Source: PCC-6802 sp943367755
GTDB taxonomy: Bacteria; Cyanobacteriota; Cyanobacteriia; Pseudanabaenales; Pseudanabaenaceae
NCBI GenBank assembly: GCA_943367755.1
Contig: CALRKB020000004.1
Location: forward strand, 99,894-163,893
Length of the DNA: 64,000 nt
Direction: 5' to 3'
Below the pieces are notes generated by a model that saw only the letters and a list, made by a program, of their open reading frames with translations, did no database searches and was not told the DNA's origin. The position numbers and the translations under genes are program-made. This document shows positions 1 to 8,714 of this stretch, in pieces. Position 1 is the stretch's first letter. Each line of letters starts with the position of its first letter.

Positions 1-2
1 CG

Positions 3-1175
3 CCAGAGCAGCAATTTCTTCACACATACCAGGCATCTGGCAAGACCGAATTCATGAATAATCCAGCCGTGACTGCTCTCGTGCAACAACTGCATCAAAT
101 TTCTGCCCAGGAACTTAATGCTGTACCAGAGAGCTTAAAGAAGATTCCGCAGGATTCTGTGTTGCTCTACCCTATCAGCCTGGGCGATCGCCTGGAGCTA
201 GTTTTATTCTCGCCAGGTTCACCACCGATTCATCGTTCCGTTGCCGTGAAGCCCGAAGAGTTAGAGAAGGCAATTGCTACCTTTAAACAGGATCTATCAA
301 GCCGACCAATATCAGTTGAAGATGCCAATGATGTTAAAGCATCTGCCCAAAAGCTCTACAAATGGCTAGTCGCACCGATTGAAGCGGATCTAGATCGCAT
401 TAAACCGAAAACCATTACCTATGCACCCGATGGCAAGTTGCGTTACATTCCCTTAGCGGCATTGCATGATGGCAAGCAATGGTTAGTCCAGCGATACCGC
501 ATTCATAATATCGTTGCTTATAATCTCACAGATTTCACTGCCAAACCAAAACCGCAAAATAGTATCTTAGCGGGTGCCTTTGGCGGTAAAGCACAGGAAA
601 TCAGATTTGGTTTTAATGGTTTGCCTGCCACGCTCCCTGAAGTAAAAAATATCGCCGCAAACCTACCCAACACCGTCACTCTGACCGAAGCGGATTTGAA
701 TCGTAGAGCCCTGGAATCAAGGATTGATAACCAGAATATCGTGCATCTAGCCACCCATGCGCAATTTGTTGATGGTACGCCCGATGCTTCTTTTATCCTA
801 TTTGGCAACGGGGATAAAGTGACTCTGCGCGAGGTCAAATCATGGAAGCTCAGTAATGTAGATCTGGTCGTCCTGAGTGCTTGTCAAACCGGATTGGGTG
901 GATTGGGGAGTGGTGTCGAAATTTTAGGCTTAGGTTACCAATTTCAATTAGCAGGCTCGAAATCAGCGATCGCTACCCTCTGGGAAATTGACGATGGCGG
1001 TACGCAAATCCTGATGGATAAGTTCTACCCTGCGCTCAAGCAAGGGATGTCTACGGCGGAAGCTTTACACCAGGCGCAACTGCAACTCGTTAATCGTCCT
1101 CCTATCAGCGGCCAAATAGATATCAGCCAACCCTATTACTGGTCAGCATTCATCCTGATTGGCAATGGACTCTAA
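3..1175 (+). CDS. CHAT-domain caspase-like protease, C-terminal part (5' end outside window)
   Basis: The reading frame is already open at base 3 and runs to TAA at 1173-1175. The first ATG, at 54, has no convincing ribosome site, and the residues before it read as ordinary coding sequence, so the gene probably starts outside the window. The visible part is the CHAT (caspase HetF-associated with TPRs) domain. Counting from the ATG at 54, the likely catalytic dyad is His235 in HLATHAQF and Cys277 in LSACQTGLG, both intact. CHAT proteins of cyanobacteria usually carry TPR repeats upstream, which cannot be seen here. The family contains caspase-like peptidases of clan CD; the substrate is unknown. 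The gene converges with the minus-strand gene ending at 1193, only 17 bp away. The CHAT assignment is firm; proteolytic activity is inferred. Confidence 0.88.
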   Translation, partial: PEQQFLHTYQASGKTEFMNNPAVTALVQQLHQISAQELNAVPESLKKIPQDSVLLYPISLGDRLELVLFSPGSPPIHRSVAVKPEELEKAIATFKQDLSSRPISVEDANDVKASAQKLYKWLVAPIEADLDRIKPKTITYAPDGKLRYIPLAALHDGKQWLVQRYRIHNIVAYNLTDFTAKPKPQNSILAGAFGGKAQEIRFGFNGLPATLPEVKNIAANLPNTVTLTEADLNRRALESRIDNQNIVHLATHAQFVDGTPDASFILFGNGDKVTLREVKSWKLSNVDLVVLSACQTGLGGLGSGVEILGLGYQFQLAGSKSAIATLWEIDDGGTQILMDKFYPALKQGMSTAEALHQAQLQLVNRPPISGQIDISQPYYWSAFILIGNGL

Positions 1176-1192
1176 GCAAATTCTGTGAATTT

Positions 1193-2035
1193 CTAGGAAT
1201 AAAGCGATCGCATGGTTCCACAGATTAAACTTGCTGCCTGTTCGTTTTCCTGGCGATCGTCTAGCTGCTTCGCAGTGTCGTAGAGTTTTGCCTCCAATAT
1301 CTCAAACGTGTCGCAGGTTTGGAATAGCTCCAATAGCAAGTCGTCTAGATCGTGGCTATTGATCTGTGCCCAATCCCGATCTCTAGGGTTAAATTTATAG
1401 TGCAGTGCTGAGAAAATTATGACCTTAGCCCTTAGGGGACTGATATTGCTGGCGATCTCATAGCGCAAATCGAAAGGCTTAGCAATATAGTCGGGCTTAG
1501 ATGGTGGAGCAGGAGGTGGAGTATCCTCGCGAGGAGCAGCGATCGCTGAGTCTTGCTCCGGTGGCCAAGATTGCGCATCGCCAAGTAAATCACTGTTGCT
1601 CCGTGGCCGATCGAAATTAGTCGTAACTAAGAAATCTTTGTCTTCTGTAACTTCTGTGACTTCTGTACCTGCGAACGCATTGCTAGCGTGATGAGTATAT
1701 AACTGCCCCACTGTATCAATAATCACATCCGCAGCCAGTAAATATGCGCCTGGCTTCGAAAGTTTTTTCACATGGCTATTGAGCAGAAGCTTTAAATTAT
1801 CGAGGCTAGGAATTACCGCTAGTAACTCCTGAATTAACTCCCTCAAATCTACATCTTGTAGTTCTTTAGGATCGTTTACCCAAAAGTCATGACAGGTAAA
1901 GAGAATTAGGCGCTTAATTCTCATAACGTTATCACTTTGCTCTAGCTCGTCAATTACTTCATCCAGAAGATTTATGGCTGACATGACTTCATTATGATTG
2001 GGCAGTTGCGTAGGTGCTTTTTTATATCTCGCCAT
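1193..2035 (-). CDS. Hypothetical protein with internally duplicated helical domain
   Basis: I do not recognise this 280-aa protein as a named family. By eye it contains two related segments of about 78 residues, 38-113 and 201-279. Both begin with a hydrophobic helix (RIKRLILF / RAKVIIFS), continue with an acidic stretch containing DLRELIQELL or DLDDLLLELF, and end in a helix closing on LY. They are joined by a polar, Pro- and acid-rich linker (about 114-190) with a short TEVTEVTED repeat, likely disordered. No signal peptide or membrane segment is evident. The ATG at 2035 has only a GTAGG immediately before it, so the start is uncertain. It converges with the CHAT gene. Function unknown; helix content suggests a protein-interaction module. 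Confidence 0.72.
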   Translation of the reverse strand: MARYKKAPTQLPNHNEVMSAINLLDEVIDELEQSDNVMRIKRLILFTCHDFWVNDPKELQDVDLRELIQELLAVIPSLDNLKLLLNSHVKKLSKPGAYLLAADVIIDTVGQLYTHHASNAFAGTEVTEVTEDKDFLVTTNFDRPRSNSDLLGDAQSWPPEQDSAIAAPREDTPPPAPPSKPDYIAKPFDLRYEIASNISPLRAKVIIFSALHYKFNPRDRDWAQINSHDLDDLLLELFQTCDTFEILEAKLYDTAKQLDDRQENEQAASLICGTMRSLYS

Positions 2036-2077
2036 CCTACCAAAAATCGTTTCGCAATAGCGATCCTTTACCTCTTG

Positions 2078-3094
2078 CTATCCTCTGAAATCTTTACCAT
2101 CCGGCATCGTAGCACCATCAAAAATCGCTCCCATTAGATTGGCGCCGCTGAGTTCCGCTCTAGTGAGTATGGCATTGGTGAAGTCAGCCTTAGTGAGATT
2201 AGCTCTGGCTAGATCGGCATCCACCAGGCTAGCTTCATTCAGATTCGCTTTAGTCAAATTAGCGCGGCTGAGATCGACACCACCCAAAACTGCCTGGCGC
2301 AGACTAGCTAAACTTAAGTCACAACTACTCAGGTTAGCTTTAGACATGGTGGCACGATCGAGATTGACTTCGCTGAGATCGGCCTGATTTAAGTTTGCCC
2401 TGACTAAATTTGCCCCACCGAGATTTGAGCCAGCTAAATTTGCCTTGACTAGAGTGGCCTCCCCTAGATTGACACCGCGCATATCAGCCCCACTGAGGTT
2501 AGCACCGCTTAAATCTGCCTTGCTTAAGGTGGTATCTTTGAGACAAGCCCCACTGAGGTCGACGCCACTGAGAGCAGCACCACTGAGGTTAGCGCCACTG
2601 AGATCGGCTTTTTGGAGGTTTGCACCCCGTAAGTTAGTACTGGCATAACCGCGTTCATCGCGGAGGAGGGCGCTACGCAAGATGGCGCTGCGGAGATTTG
2701 CCCCACTCATATTGGCACTGCGGAGATCGGCCTCAGTTAAATTTGCATCCATGAGGTTGGCCAGCGATACATTAGCACCAAATAAGTTGGCGCGTTGTAG
2801 GGAAGCCCCATGTAGATCGGCATCGCTCAGATTGGCATTAGTGAGATTTGCTTGATTGAGCATAGCCCCACCAAGCTTAGAGCTAGAAAGATTGGCATTG
2901 GATAAGTTGGCCCTAATCAGATAGGCAAAAATGAGGCTAGAGCGCCTCATATCAGCTTTGGAAAGGTTAACTCCTAAAAGATCCGCACCAAGTAGATCCG
3001 TGCCAACTAGATTAATTTTGCTGAAGTCTCTTTTTCCCTCAGCATAGCCTTGTAGCAGCTCGTGCGTGCTGCGATCGCTAAAATCTGAATTCAT
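2078..3094 (-). CDS. Pentapeptide-repeat protein
   Basis: This 338-aa protein is built almost entirely of A(N/D)LXX pentapeptides from about residue 24 to 325, for example ADLSGANLSGA and ANLTKADF. Such repeats fold as a right-handed quadrilateral beta-helix, and cyanobacteria encode many of them. A short non-repeat N-terminus (STHELLQGYAEGKRDF) is a typical leader of the cyanobacterial forms. A small interruption near residues 147-152 (RDERGYAS) breaks the helix register. There is no signal peptide or membrane segment, so it is probably cytoplasmic. The biochemical role of most members is unknown; DNA-mimic gyrase protection is known only for a few (Qnr, MfpA) and cannot be inferred here. 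Confidence 0.9.
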   Translation of the reverse strand: MNSDFSDRSTHELLQGYAEGKRDFSKINLVGTDLLGADLLGVNLSKADMRRSSLIFAYLIRANLSNANLSSSKLGGAMLNQANLTNANLSDADLHGASLQRANLFGANVSLANLMDANLTEADLRSANMSGANLRSAILRSALLRDERGYASTNLRGANLQKADLSGANLSGAALSGVDLSGACLKDTTLSKADLSGANLSGADMRGVNLGEATLVKANLAGSNLGGANLVRANLNQADLSEVNLDRATMSKANLSSCDLSLASLRQAVLGGVDLSRANLTKANLNEASLVDADLARANLTKADFTNAILTRAELSGANLMGAIFDGATMPDGKDFRG

Positions 3095-3186
3095 AAATAA
3101 CAGATCTCCTGGTTTGGGCGGCTCATTGCTCTTGTTCTCAGTTTACCCCTGAATTATCAATCTAATAATTTTTGGTAAGGATGTGC

Positions 3187-4455
3187 TTAAGTTGGTAACT
3201 GAGCCGGTAGGGTAATGCGCACCCAGGCACCACCAGTCTCAGGATGATTACTAACTGCGATCGCACCCTGATGAGCCAATACAATTTGACGCACGATCGC
3301 CAGTCCTAGACCGCTGCCACCGCTATCCGTCCCAGAACGCGTACGCGATTCATCGACGCGATAGAAGCGATCGAACACATGTGGTAAAGCTACCTCTGGA
3401 AATCCACTACCGTGATCGATTACTTCAATCACCGCATGCGGGCTCGCAGACTCATTCTCGATCCCCAGTTTGACTAACACCGCTTGCGATCGCGGGCTAT
3501 ATTTAATGCTGTTATCGAGAAGATTAAGCAGCAAGCGATAAATCCGCGATTCATCTGCCTGGATGCACAAACTATCTGGGCCGAGATACTCTAAACTAAC
3601 TTGCCGCTTTGTTGCTAGGGGCTCAAGGCTCATCCATGCTGACTGTATTAGTTGGTGCAGATCTATATCCTGCCGATTTAAGTGCAAAGACATACTGGTA
3701 TCCATCTGACCAAGATCGAGTAAGTCTTCGACTAGATTACCGAGGCGAATCACTTCATTCAGCAGGCGTTCCATCCAATCTTGCAATTCCGGCGAGACGC
3801 GACTATGTAATGTCTCAACAATCAGGCGAATGGAAGTGAGTGGAGTTTTAAGCTCGTGAGCGACATCCGATGCCCAGCGATCGCGTTGCTGTTGTAAGAT
3901 TGCCGCTTCCTGACAATCCTCAATAAAAATACCAATATTACCGTTATCTAAGGGAATACTATGACCTCTCAGCATACGTCCCTGCTGTTGGACGGGATGT
4001 AATGGATCGGGAACGATCTGATTAAACTCCCACTTCTTTTGTTGAGACTTTTGGGCGGTACGCGTCTCCGAAATCAGTAAATCCAGCTCATAGGAACGCA
4101 CGAGTTGTAGCAGTAGCCGCTTGGTGACTAGATCCTCTTGCCGTAATTGGATGCCCAGCAAGTTATAGGCTTGCACATTACCCCAGCATAAACGATTCTC
4201 TTCATCTACTTCCAGATAACCAATCGGCGCACTTTGCAGGATATACTGCCAATCATAATTTTCCTGTAGTTGGTGCTGAGCATGTGGTTCGTTGGTGTTA
4301 GTTGCTGGTAAGAGCGATCGCAAAAGCAAATGCTGGCTGAGTATGAATCCTTGTTGTGCCAATTCGCGTCTCAATCGGAAATATAGCCCTGCCAGACAAG
4401 CACATAACAAAGATATCCCAGCAGCAAATCCCAGTAAGAACCACATTAATTCCAC
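3187..4455 (-). CDS. sphS: Membrane sensor histidine kinase, SphS/PhoR-like
   Basis: This 422-aa kinase has one N-terminal membrane segment (about residues 3-25), a PAS-like region (about 70-170), a HisKA dimerisation domain with the phospho-accepting His in DVAHELKTPL near residue 200, and a HATPase_c domain with DHGSGF and GSGLGLAIV. The architecture and the phrase ELKTPLTSIRL match PhoR-type kinases; cyanobacterial SphS is the phosphate-limitation sensor. The ATG lies 3 bp after the stop of the upstream response regulator, so the two genes form one operon with the regulator first. I infer phosphate sensing from resemblance and pairing; no Pho box was identified, so another stimulus remains possible. 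Confidence 0.75.
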   Translation of the reverse strand: MELMWFLLGFAAGISLLCACLAGLYFRLRRELAQQGFILSQHLLLRSLLPATNTNEPHAQHQLQENYDWQYILQSAPIGYLEVDEENRLCWGNVQAYNLLGIQLRQEDLVTKRLLLQLVRSYELDLLISETRTAQKSQQKKWEFNQIVPDPLHPVQQQGRMLRGHSIPLDNGNIGIFIEDCQEAAILQQQRDRWASDVAHELKTPLTSIRLIVETLHSRVSPELQDWMERLLNEVIRLGNLVEDLLDLGQMDTSMSLHLNRQDIDLHQLIQSAWMSLEPLATKRQVSLEYLGPDSLCIQADESRIYRLLLNLLDNSIKYSPRSQAVLVKLGIENESASPHAVIEVIDHGSGFPEVALPHVFDRFYRVDESRTRSGTDSGGSGLGLAIVRQIVLAHQGAIAVSNHPETGGAWVRITLPAQLPT

Positions 4456-4458
4456 AAA

Positions 4459-5190
4459 TTATCCCAATCGATAACCAAATCCTCTCACTGTGACTAGATA
4501 CTTAGGATCGCTGGGGTCTATTTCTAGCTTTTCCCTCAGCCAACGGATGTGCACATCAACGGTTTTGCTATCACCGACAAAGTCAGCACCCCAGATTTTC
4601 TCCAGCAACTGCTCGCGCGACCAAACGCGACGGGGATGACTCATGAACAGCTCTAAAATACGGAATTCCTTGGGGGACAGATTAACTTCTTCACCGCGTG
4701 CCATCACCCGACATTCTTGCTGATACATGATCAAGTCGCCAAATCTTAAGCCAGCATTGAGACTAGCTTGCCGATTGTAACCACTGCGTCGGCGGATAAG
4801 AGCACGGCATCGTGCCACTAGTTCGCGCATACCAAAGGGTTTGGTTAAGTAATCATCAGCGCCGACTTCTAAACCAACGATGCGATCTGATTCACTGCCC
4901 TTAGCGCTCAGCATCAGGATTGGCACAGAGTTGCCTTCATGCCGGATGGCACGGCAAAAGTCTAGACCATTGATGTAGGGCAACATAATATCGAGAATCA
5001 CAAGATCGATGCGATCTTGTTTTTCGATTGCCATCAAAGCATTTTTACCGTCTTCTGCAATCAGAACTTCATAGCCTTCGCCCCTGAGCGCTAAGGCGAT
5101 CGTATCGCGAATTATTGCTTCATCTTCAACAATCAGAATACAGCCAAGGGTAGAACTAAGCTGAGGTTTAACCAGTTCTGGAGAGAGCAT
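4459..5190 (-). CDS. sphR: OmpR/PhoB-family response regulator, SphR-like
   Basis: This 243-aa DNA-binding regulator has a receiver domain (about residues 16-130) with acidic pocket LIVEDEAI, phospho-acceptor Asp in VILDIMLP and the conserved Lys in LTKPFG. A C-terminal winged helix (about 145-242) carries the OmpR-family elements LSPKEFRILELF and VDVHIRWLREKLE. The acidic N-terminal extension before the receiver resembles cyanobacterial SphR. It is immediately followed by the sensor kinase gene (3 bp gap), implying a cognate pair. SphR activates phosphate-stress genes in Synechocystis and Synechococcus; that role here is by family resemblance. Confidence 0.8.
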   Translation of the reverse strand: MLSPELVKPQLSSTLGCILIVEDEAIIRDTIALALRGEGYEVLIAEDGKNALMAIEKQDRIDLVILDIMLPYINGLDFCRAIRHEGNSVPILMLSAKGSESDRIVGLEVGADDYLTKPFGMRELVARCRALIRRRSGYNRQASLNAGLRFGDLIMYQQECRVMARGEEVNLSPKEFRILELFMSHPRRVWSREQLLEKIWGADFVGDSKTVDVHIRWLREKLEIDPSDPKYLVTVRGFGYRLG

Positions 5191-5280
5191 ATAAAAAATT
5201 TAGTTTTTGCTACAGACAAAGCCGTACTCAATTTTACCACTGGGCGCACTCGTCCATAAATTTATGCAAGAGGGGAATAC

Positions 5281-5934
5281 TTATGAAGGCAAGCCAGCGG
5301 CGCATGCATCTGGTTTAATTGCCTGAACAACCTGAAGGCTGCCACCAGCATATAAGTAGGCATGACTCACCTCAAGTCCTACTGCTTTGAACAGCATATT
5401 CAGATCGGTTTGTAATAACTGCCATGCTGTTTCCGTCTCGAATAGCAGCAAAAACAGAGCTAAAGGCGGCCAGAATAGCCAGTTAGTTGGCGTATGAAAG
5501 TCGATCGCACAAAAACAACCACCTGGTTTCAAGACTCGCGCTACTTCCTGGAGAATTTGGCGAAGTTGCTCGCTTTGCATCTCGTGCAAAGCCGTACTGG
5601 TAATTACTAGATCGAATTGGGCATCGGGGAATGGCATGGTCTCGGCAAAGGCCACCACATATTCGGCTTGAGGGACATTTTGCTTGGCGCGGGCGATCGC
5701 AAAAGGTGATGCATCCAGTCCTGTAACGTGATGGGAATACTGCACGAGCATCTCGGTTGCTTGGCCGCTACCACAGCACAGATCCAGCACCCGCATCTCA
5801 GGCGTAATCGTCAGATCGCGCAGAAATAAGCGGCGGAATTTTGCCGTACCTCCGACACTAAGTGCTGCCAGTGCCGACACCGAATCGTATAGCCACTGAT
5901 AGCGATAGCTCCATTCCCTTAGTATTGTTGCCAT
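5281..5934 (-). CDS. Class I SAM-dependent methyltransferase (UbiE/COQ5-like)
   Basis: This 217-aa protein has a Methyltransf_11-type Rossmann fold. Motif I is VLDLCCGSGQ (about residues 48-57), the acidic end of beta-2 is GLDAS, the FDLVITS strand follows, and post-motif III reads VLKPGGCF. A hydrophobic patch (about 150-170, FWPPLALFLLLFE) could contact membrane or a lipid substrate. The ATG at 5934 is preceded by GAGG about 11 bp upstream. Substrate is unknown: resemblance to quinone or lipid methyltransferases is only at superfamily level. It sits alone between the two-component operon and hisS on the same strand. Confidence 0.82.
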   Translation of the reverse strand: MATILREWSYRYQWLYDSVSALAALSVGGTAKFRRLFLRDLTITPEMRVLDLCCGSGQATEMLVQYSHHVTGLDASPFAIARAKQNVPQAEYVVAFAETMPFPDAQFDLVITSTALHEMQSEQLRQILQEVARVLKPGGCFCAIDFHTPTNWLFWPPLALFLLLFETETAWQLLQTDLNMLFKAVGLEVSHAYLYAGGSLQVVQAIKPDACAAGLPS

Positions 5935-5984
5935 ATAGTATTTATCCTCTAATCGCTGGGGACAACCAAAAAATCGTACTTCTG

Positions 5985-7268
5985 CTAAAGCCCTTGTGGG
6001 GATAGAAGCATTTGACGGAATGTTTGCGGATCGTTGAGCATCTCTGTTAAAGTGACCGTTTTTTGTTGGGCAGAAGCTAGCAACTTAAGCTTAAGGTTAC
6101 CTGTAGCGACTTCGGCATCACCAATAATCAAGGCGGCGATCGCGCCACTACTGGCAGCACGCTTGAGTTGTTTATCAAATTTGGCCGCACTCAAATCTAA
6201 TTCCACGCTAAACCCAACGCGACGTAAACTTTGCGCCACTTGTAAAGATTTGCCTTCGGCTTGTTCGCCTCTAGAAACCACATAAAGGTCTATTTGCGTA
6301 GCCGCAGGCCGATCGTTTTGCTGCAATAGTAATACCAGTCTTTCGAGGCCGATCGCCCAACCAACAGCGGGTGTATCGGGCCCACCTAACTCTGCTACAA
6401 GGCGATCGTAACGACCACCACCGCACACGGCTGATTGTGCACCAAGATGAGAAGATTGAATTTCGAAGGCTGTATGGGTGTAGTAATCCAAACCGCGCAC
6501 AAGGCGGGGATTAAGCCGGAAGACAATGTCTAAATCTTGTAAAAATGTCTGCACGCGCTCAAAATGCTGTTGCGATTCTGGGCTGAGATAGTCCAGGATG
6601 CTAGGTGCGTCTTGTGCAATTGCCTGGGTGCGAGGGTCTTTGCTATCGAGAATGCGGAGGGGATTGCGGCTGAGGCGATCGCGCGAGTCGAGATCGAGTT
6701 CGCTCTGATAGGGAGTGAAGTAATTTACCAAAGCTTCCCGATAAACAAGGCGATCTTCGCTACTACCAACAGAATTGAGATCGACAACTAGATCTTGAAG
6801 TCCTAATCGTGTCAGAAAGTCCGCCGCGATCGCAATTACTTCGGCGTCTGCACGGGGATCTTTACTACCCAGGCTCTCCACGCCTAACTGATGAAACTGT
6901 CGCTGTCTACCTGCTTGGGGACGCTCGTAGCGAAACATTGCGCCCATATACCACAGGCGTTGCACGCTACCTTGAGCATAGAGTTTGTGCTCAATAAATG
7001 CTCGCACAGCACCAGCAGTGCCTTCCGGCCTGAGGGTTAAAGAGCGATCGCCGCGATCGCTAAACGTGTACATCTCTTTACCGACAATATCAGTGGTTTC
7101 ACCGATGCCGCGTGCAAATAGCTCGGTTGACTCAAAGACAGGCGTGCGAATCTCAGTGTAAGCTGCCTGGGCCAAAATTTGCCGCGCTACAGATTCAAGT
7201 TGCTGCCAGTAGGCAATTTCTGGGATCAAAATATCGCGGGTACCGCGAGAAGCTTGTAGAGATGACAT
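5985..7268 (-). CDS. hisS: Histidyl-tRNA synthetase
   Basis: This 427-aa class II aminoacyl-tRNA synthetase charges tRNA-His. Seen: class II motif 2 region with LRPEGTAGAVRAF, the His-specific signatures LVRGLDYYTHTAFEI and CGGGRYDRLV, and a C-terminal anticodon-binding domain from about residue 325 (QIDLYVVSRGEQAEG). Length is normal for bacterial HisRS. The start codon lies 7 bp after the stop of the upstream 84-aa gene, which in turn overlaps pedR, so the three genes are probably co-transcribed. No T-box or leader peptide was seen. Confidence 0.97.
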   Translation of the reverse strand: MSSLQASRGTRDILIPEIAYWQQLESVARQILAQAAYTEIRTPVFESTELFARGIGETTDIVGKEMYTFSDRGDRSLTLRPEGTAGAVRAFIEHKLYAQGSVQRLWYMGAMFRYERPQAGRQRQFHQLGVESLGSKDPRADAEVIAIAADFLTRLGLQDLVVDLNSVGSSEDRLVYREALVNYFTPYQSELDLDSRDRLSRNPLRILDSKDPRTQAIAQDAPSILDYLSPESQQHFERVQTFLQDLDIVFRLNPRLVRGLDYYTHTAFEIQSSHLGAQSAVCGGGRYDRLVAELGGPDTPAVGWAIGLERLVLLLQQNDRPAATQIDLYVVSRGEQAEGKSLQVAQSLRRVGFSVELDLSAAKFDKQLKRAASSGAIAALIIGDAEVATGNLKLKLLASAQQKTVTLTEMLNDPQTFRQMLLSPQGL

Positions 7269-7275
7269 GGGGAAT

Positions 7276-7530
7276 TTATTGAATTTGCCAAGCGCCGTAA
7301 CGATCGAGAATTGACGACACTAATTCCTGCAATCGCTCCAGCATCTGCGACGAACAGGTAACATGCATACCAGCAATCTGGCTGGCGTCATAACTAAAAT
7401 CTTGGCGATCTTGCCAAATTAACTCGGTAGACACACCATCTAGCTGAGACAGATGTGTAGCTAGTTCTTTGTACATTGCCAGCGGCAGTTCGGGCGTGTA
7501 AGTAATCTTGACAGGCTTGCCACTAAACAC
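7276..7530 (-). CDS. Conserved small protein between pedR and hisS
   Basis: I do not recognise a named domain in this protein. The frame is open further upstream to 7593, but that would overlap pedR by about 70 bp. A GTG at 7530 preceded by AAGAAGGA seven bases upstream is the better start; it overlaps the pedR stop by 8 bp, suggesting translational coupling, and yields 84 residues. The protein is soluble and begins with a beta strand (GKPVKITYTPELP), followed by a helix (AMYKELATHLSQL) and an alternating alpha/beta pattern ending in a helix (MLERLQELVSSIL). The tight spacing on both sides supports a real gene. Function unknown. Confidence 0.68.
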   Translation of the reverse strand: MFSGKPVKITYTPELPLAMYKELATHLSQLDGVSTELIWQDRQDFSYDASQIAGMHVTCSSQMLERLQELVSSILDRYGAWQIQ

Positions 7531-7831
7531 TTTGCAATCCTTCTTCTTGAACTCTAGGCTTAGAAATAATGGTGCAACAGTTGACCTCATCAATGCACAC
7601 TTTTCCCCATTGCAATGCCCACATTACCAGCGCCACGCGATTATCTGTATGGGTTTTAGTCAGAATATTACTAATATGATTGTCCACAGTACGTTTGCTG
7701 ATTGCTAACCTGAGCGCGATCTCTTGATTTGTTAAGCCAGCGGCCACTAACTCAATCACTTGAATTTCGCGCTCCGAAAGATTAATGGGCGATTGACTTT
7801 GTGCTTGGTTGAGCTCAGCGATGTTAGTCAT
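7523..7831 (-). CDS. pedR: Small LuxR-type transcriptional regulator, PedR-like
   Basis: This 102-aa protein consists almost only of a LuxR/GerE helix-turn-helix (about residues 18-78): LSEREIQVIELVAAGLTNQEIA, KRTVDNHISNIL, TDNRVALVMWALQWGK. No receiver or sensor domain is present. In Synechocystis, PedR (Ssl0564) is such a stand-alone regulator controlled by photosynthetic electron transport through thioredoxin and a Cys near position 80. Here Cys79 lies in KVCIDEVNCC, with two more cysteines at 85 and 86. The redox role is inferred from that match. It is the first gene of a likely operon with the 84-aa gene and hisS. Confidence 0.78.
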   Translation of the reverse strand: MTNIAELNQAQSQSPINLSEREIQVIELVAAGLTNQEIALRLAISKRTVDNHISNILTKTHTDNRVALVMWALQWGKVCIDEVNCCTIISKPRVQEEGLQSV

Positions 7832-7987
7832 GGTGGCAATGAGTTTAACTACTTAGAGATGTAACACCATCCTAGCAATTTATGGGATCGGTATGAAAGC
7901 ATGATCGCAACTGTTTTAGAGAATAGTTAATATAAATTTGCTTTATTTTAAACTTCAACATAATCACACACGATCCCCAGTTTGATG

Positions 7988-8614
7988 TTAAATCAGCAAA
8001 GCTTCTAGCCACTTGGGCGCAGGTGGGATGGGATTACCCAGGCGATCGAGCAGTAGCCAACCCACAAGATGTACCAATAATAAGTACATAAAGTTACTGA
8101 AAATAATGCTAGCTATCACAAAAGCTTGAACTGCCCATAGCTCTGGTTCTTCTAACGAACCAAATAACTGTAGAAGCCAGCCGATCAAACCAGTAATCTG
8201 CACGGTGATATACGTCCAAACATTTTCCCCAAGTAAGACGGAGAGAAAAAAAAGTTGAAACCAGGTGCCAAGCGAGCCTGCCAACGTCCCCAGACAGAGC
8301 GATATCGACCAGGGCGATCGCCGCTTCCATAAATACCCTAACAGCACGCCCAAGAAGCCATGCGGGATTGCATACTGAATACTACGGGTTGGCCCCATCA
8401 GAACTGTCAGGAGTAGTACGGTCACCACCATTACTTTCCAGGCTGACTTGTTCCCCCAACGTAAATAGGCAAGCGCCGTTGGAATCGGGAAAAACATGCG
8501 CAGGAAAGGGCCAACTGGGAAATAAAAGTTAACTAGAAAAATCATGCCTGTGGCGCTGGCTAAAAACGCAGTCTCCACCATTGCCAAAGCAGGATTCGGA
8601 CGATTTTGGGGCAT
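7988..8614 (-). CDS. DUF2232 integral membrane protein
   Basis: This 208-aa hydrophobic protein has about five or six membrane segments (for example residues 8-30, 54-75, 80-95, 100-128, 135-150 and 160-190) and matches the cyanobacterial DUF2232 type, with the hallmark FFPIPTALAYLRWG near residue 40 and MGPTRSIQYAIPHGFLGVLLG. The family is thought to be distantly related to substrate-binding S-components of ECF transporters; function is not established. It lies upstream of lgt on the same strand, separated by 100 bp that contains short repeat-like sequence. Plasma or thylakoid membrane location is inferred. Confidence 0.75.
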   Translation of the reverse strand: MPQNRPNPALAMVETAFLASATGMIFLVNFYFPVGPFLRMFFPIPTALAYLRWGNKSAWKVMVVTVLLLTVLMGPTRSIQYAIPHGFLGVLLGYLWKRRSPWSISLCLGTLAGSLGTWFQLFFLSVLLGENVWTYITVQITGLIGWLLQLFGSLEEPELWAVQAFVIASIIFSNFMYLLLVHLVGWLLLDRLGNPIPPAPKWLEALLI

Positions 8615-8714
8615 TGATTATGGGATGTGGGTTGTAGGCAAGGGGTTTAGGGGCAAACACATAGGTCGCCCGAACAGATGTTTTGATTAGGGGGGGGAAC
8701 ATATAGGTCTTTCC

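Noticed and set aside
2139..2648. Plus-strand open frames opposite the pentapeptide-repeat gene
   Set aside because: They arise from the periodic codon pattern of the repeats and encode Leu/Ala/Arg-rich low-complexity sequence with no ribosome site.
7531..7593. Longer start for the small gene before hisS
   Set aside because: It would overlap pedR by about 70 bp; GTG 7530 has a good ribosome site.
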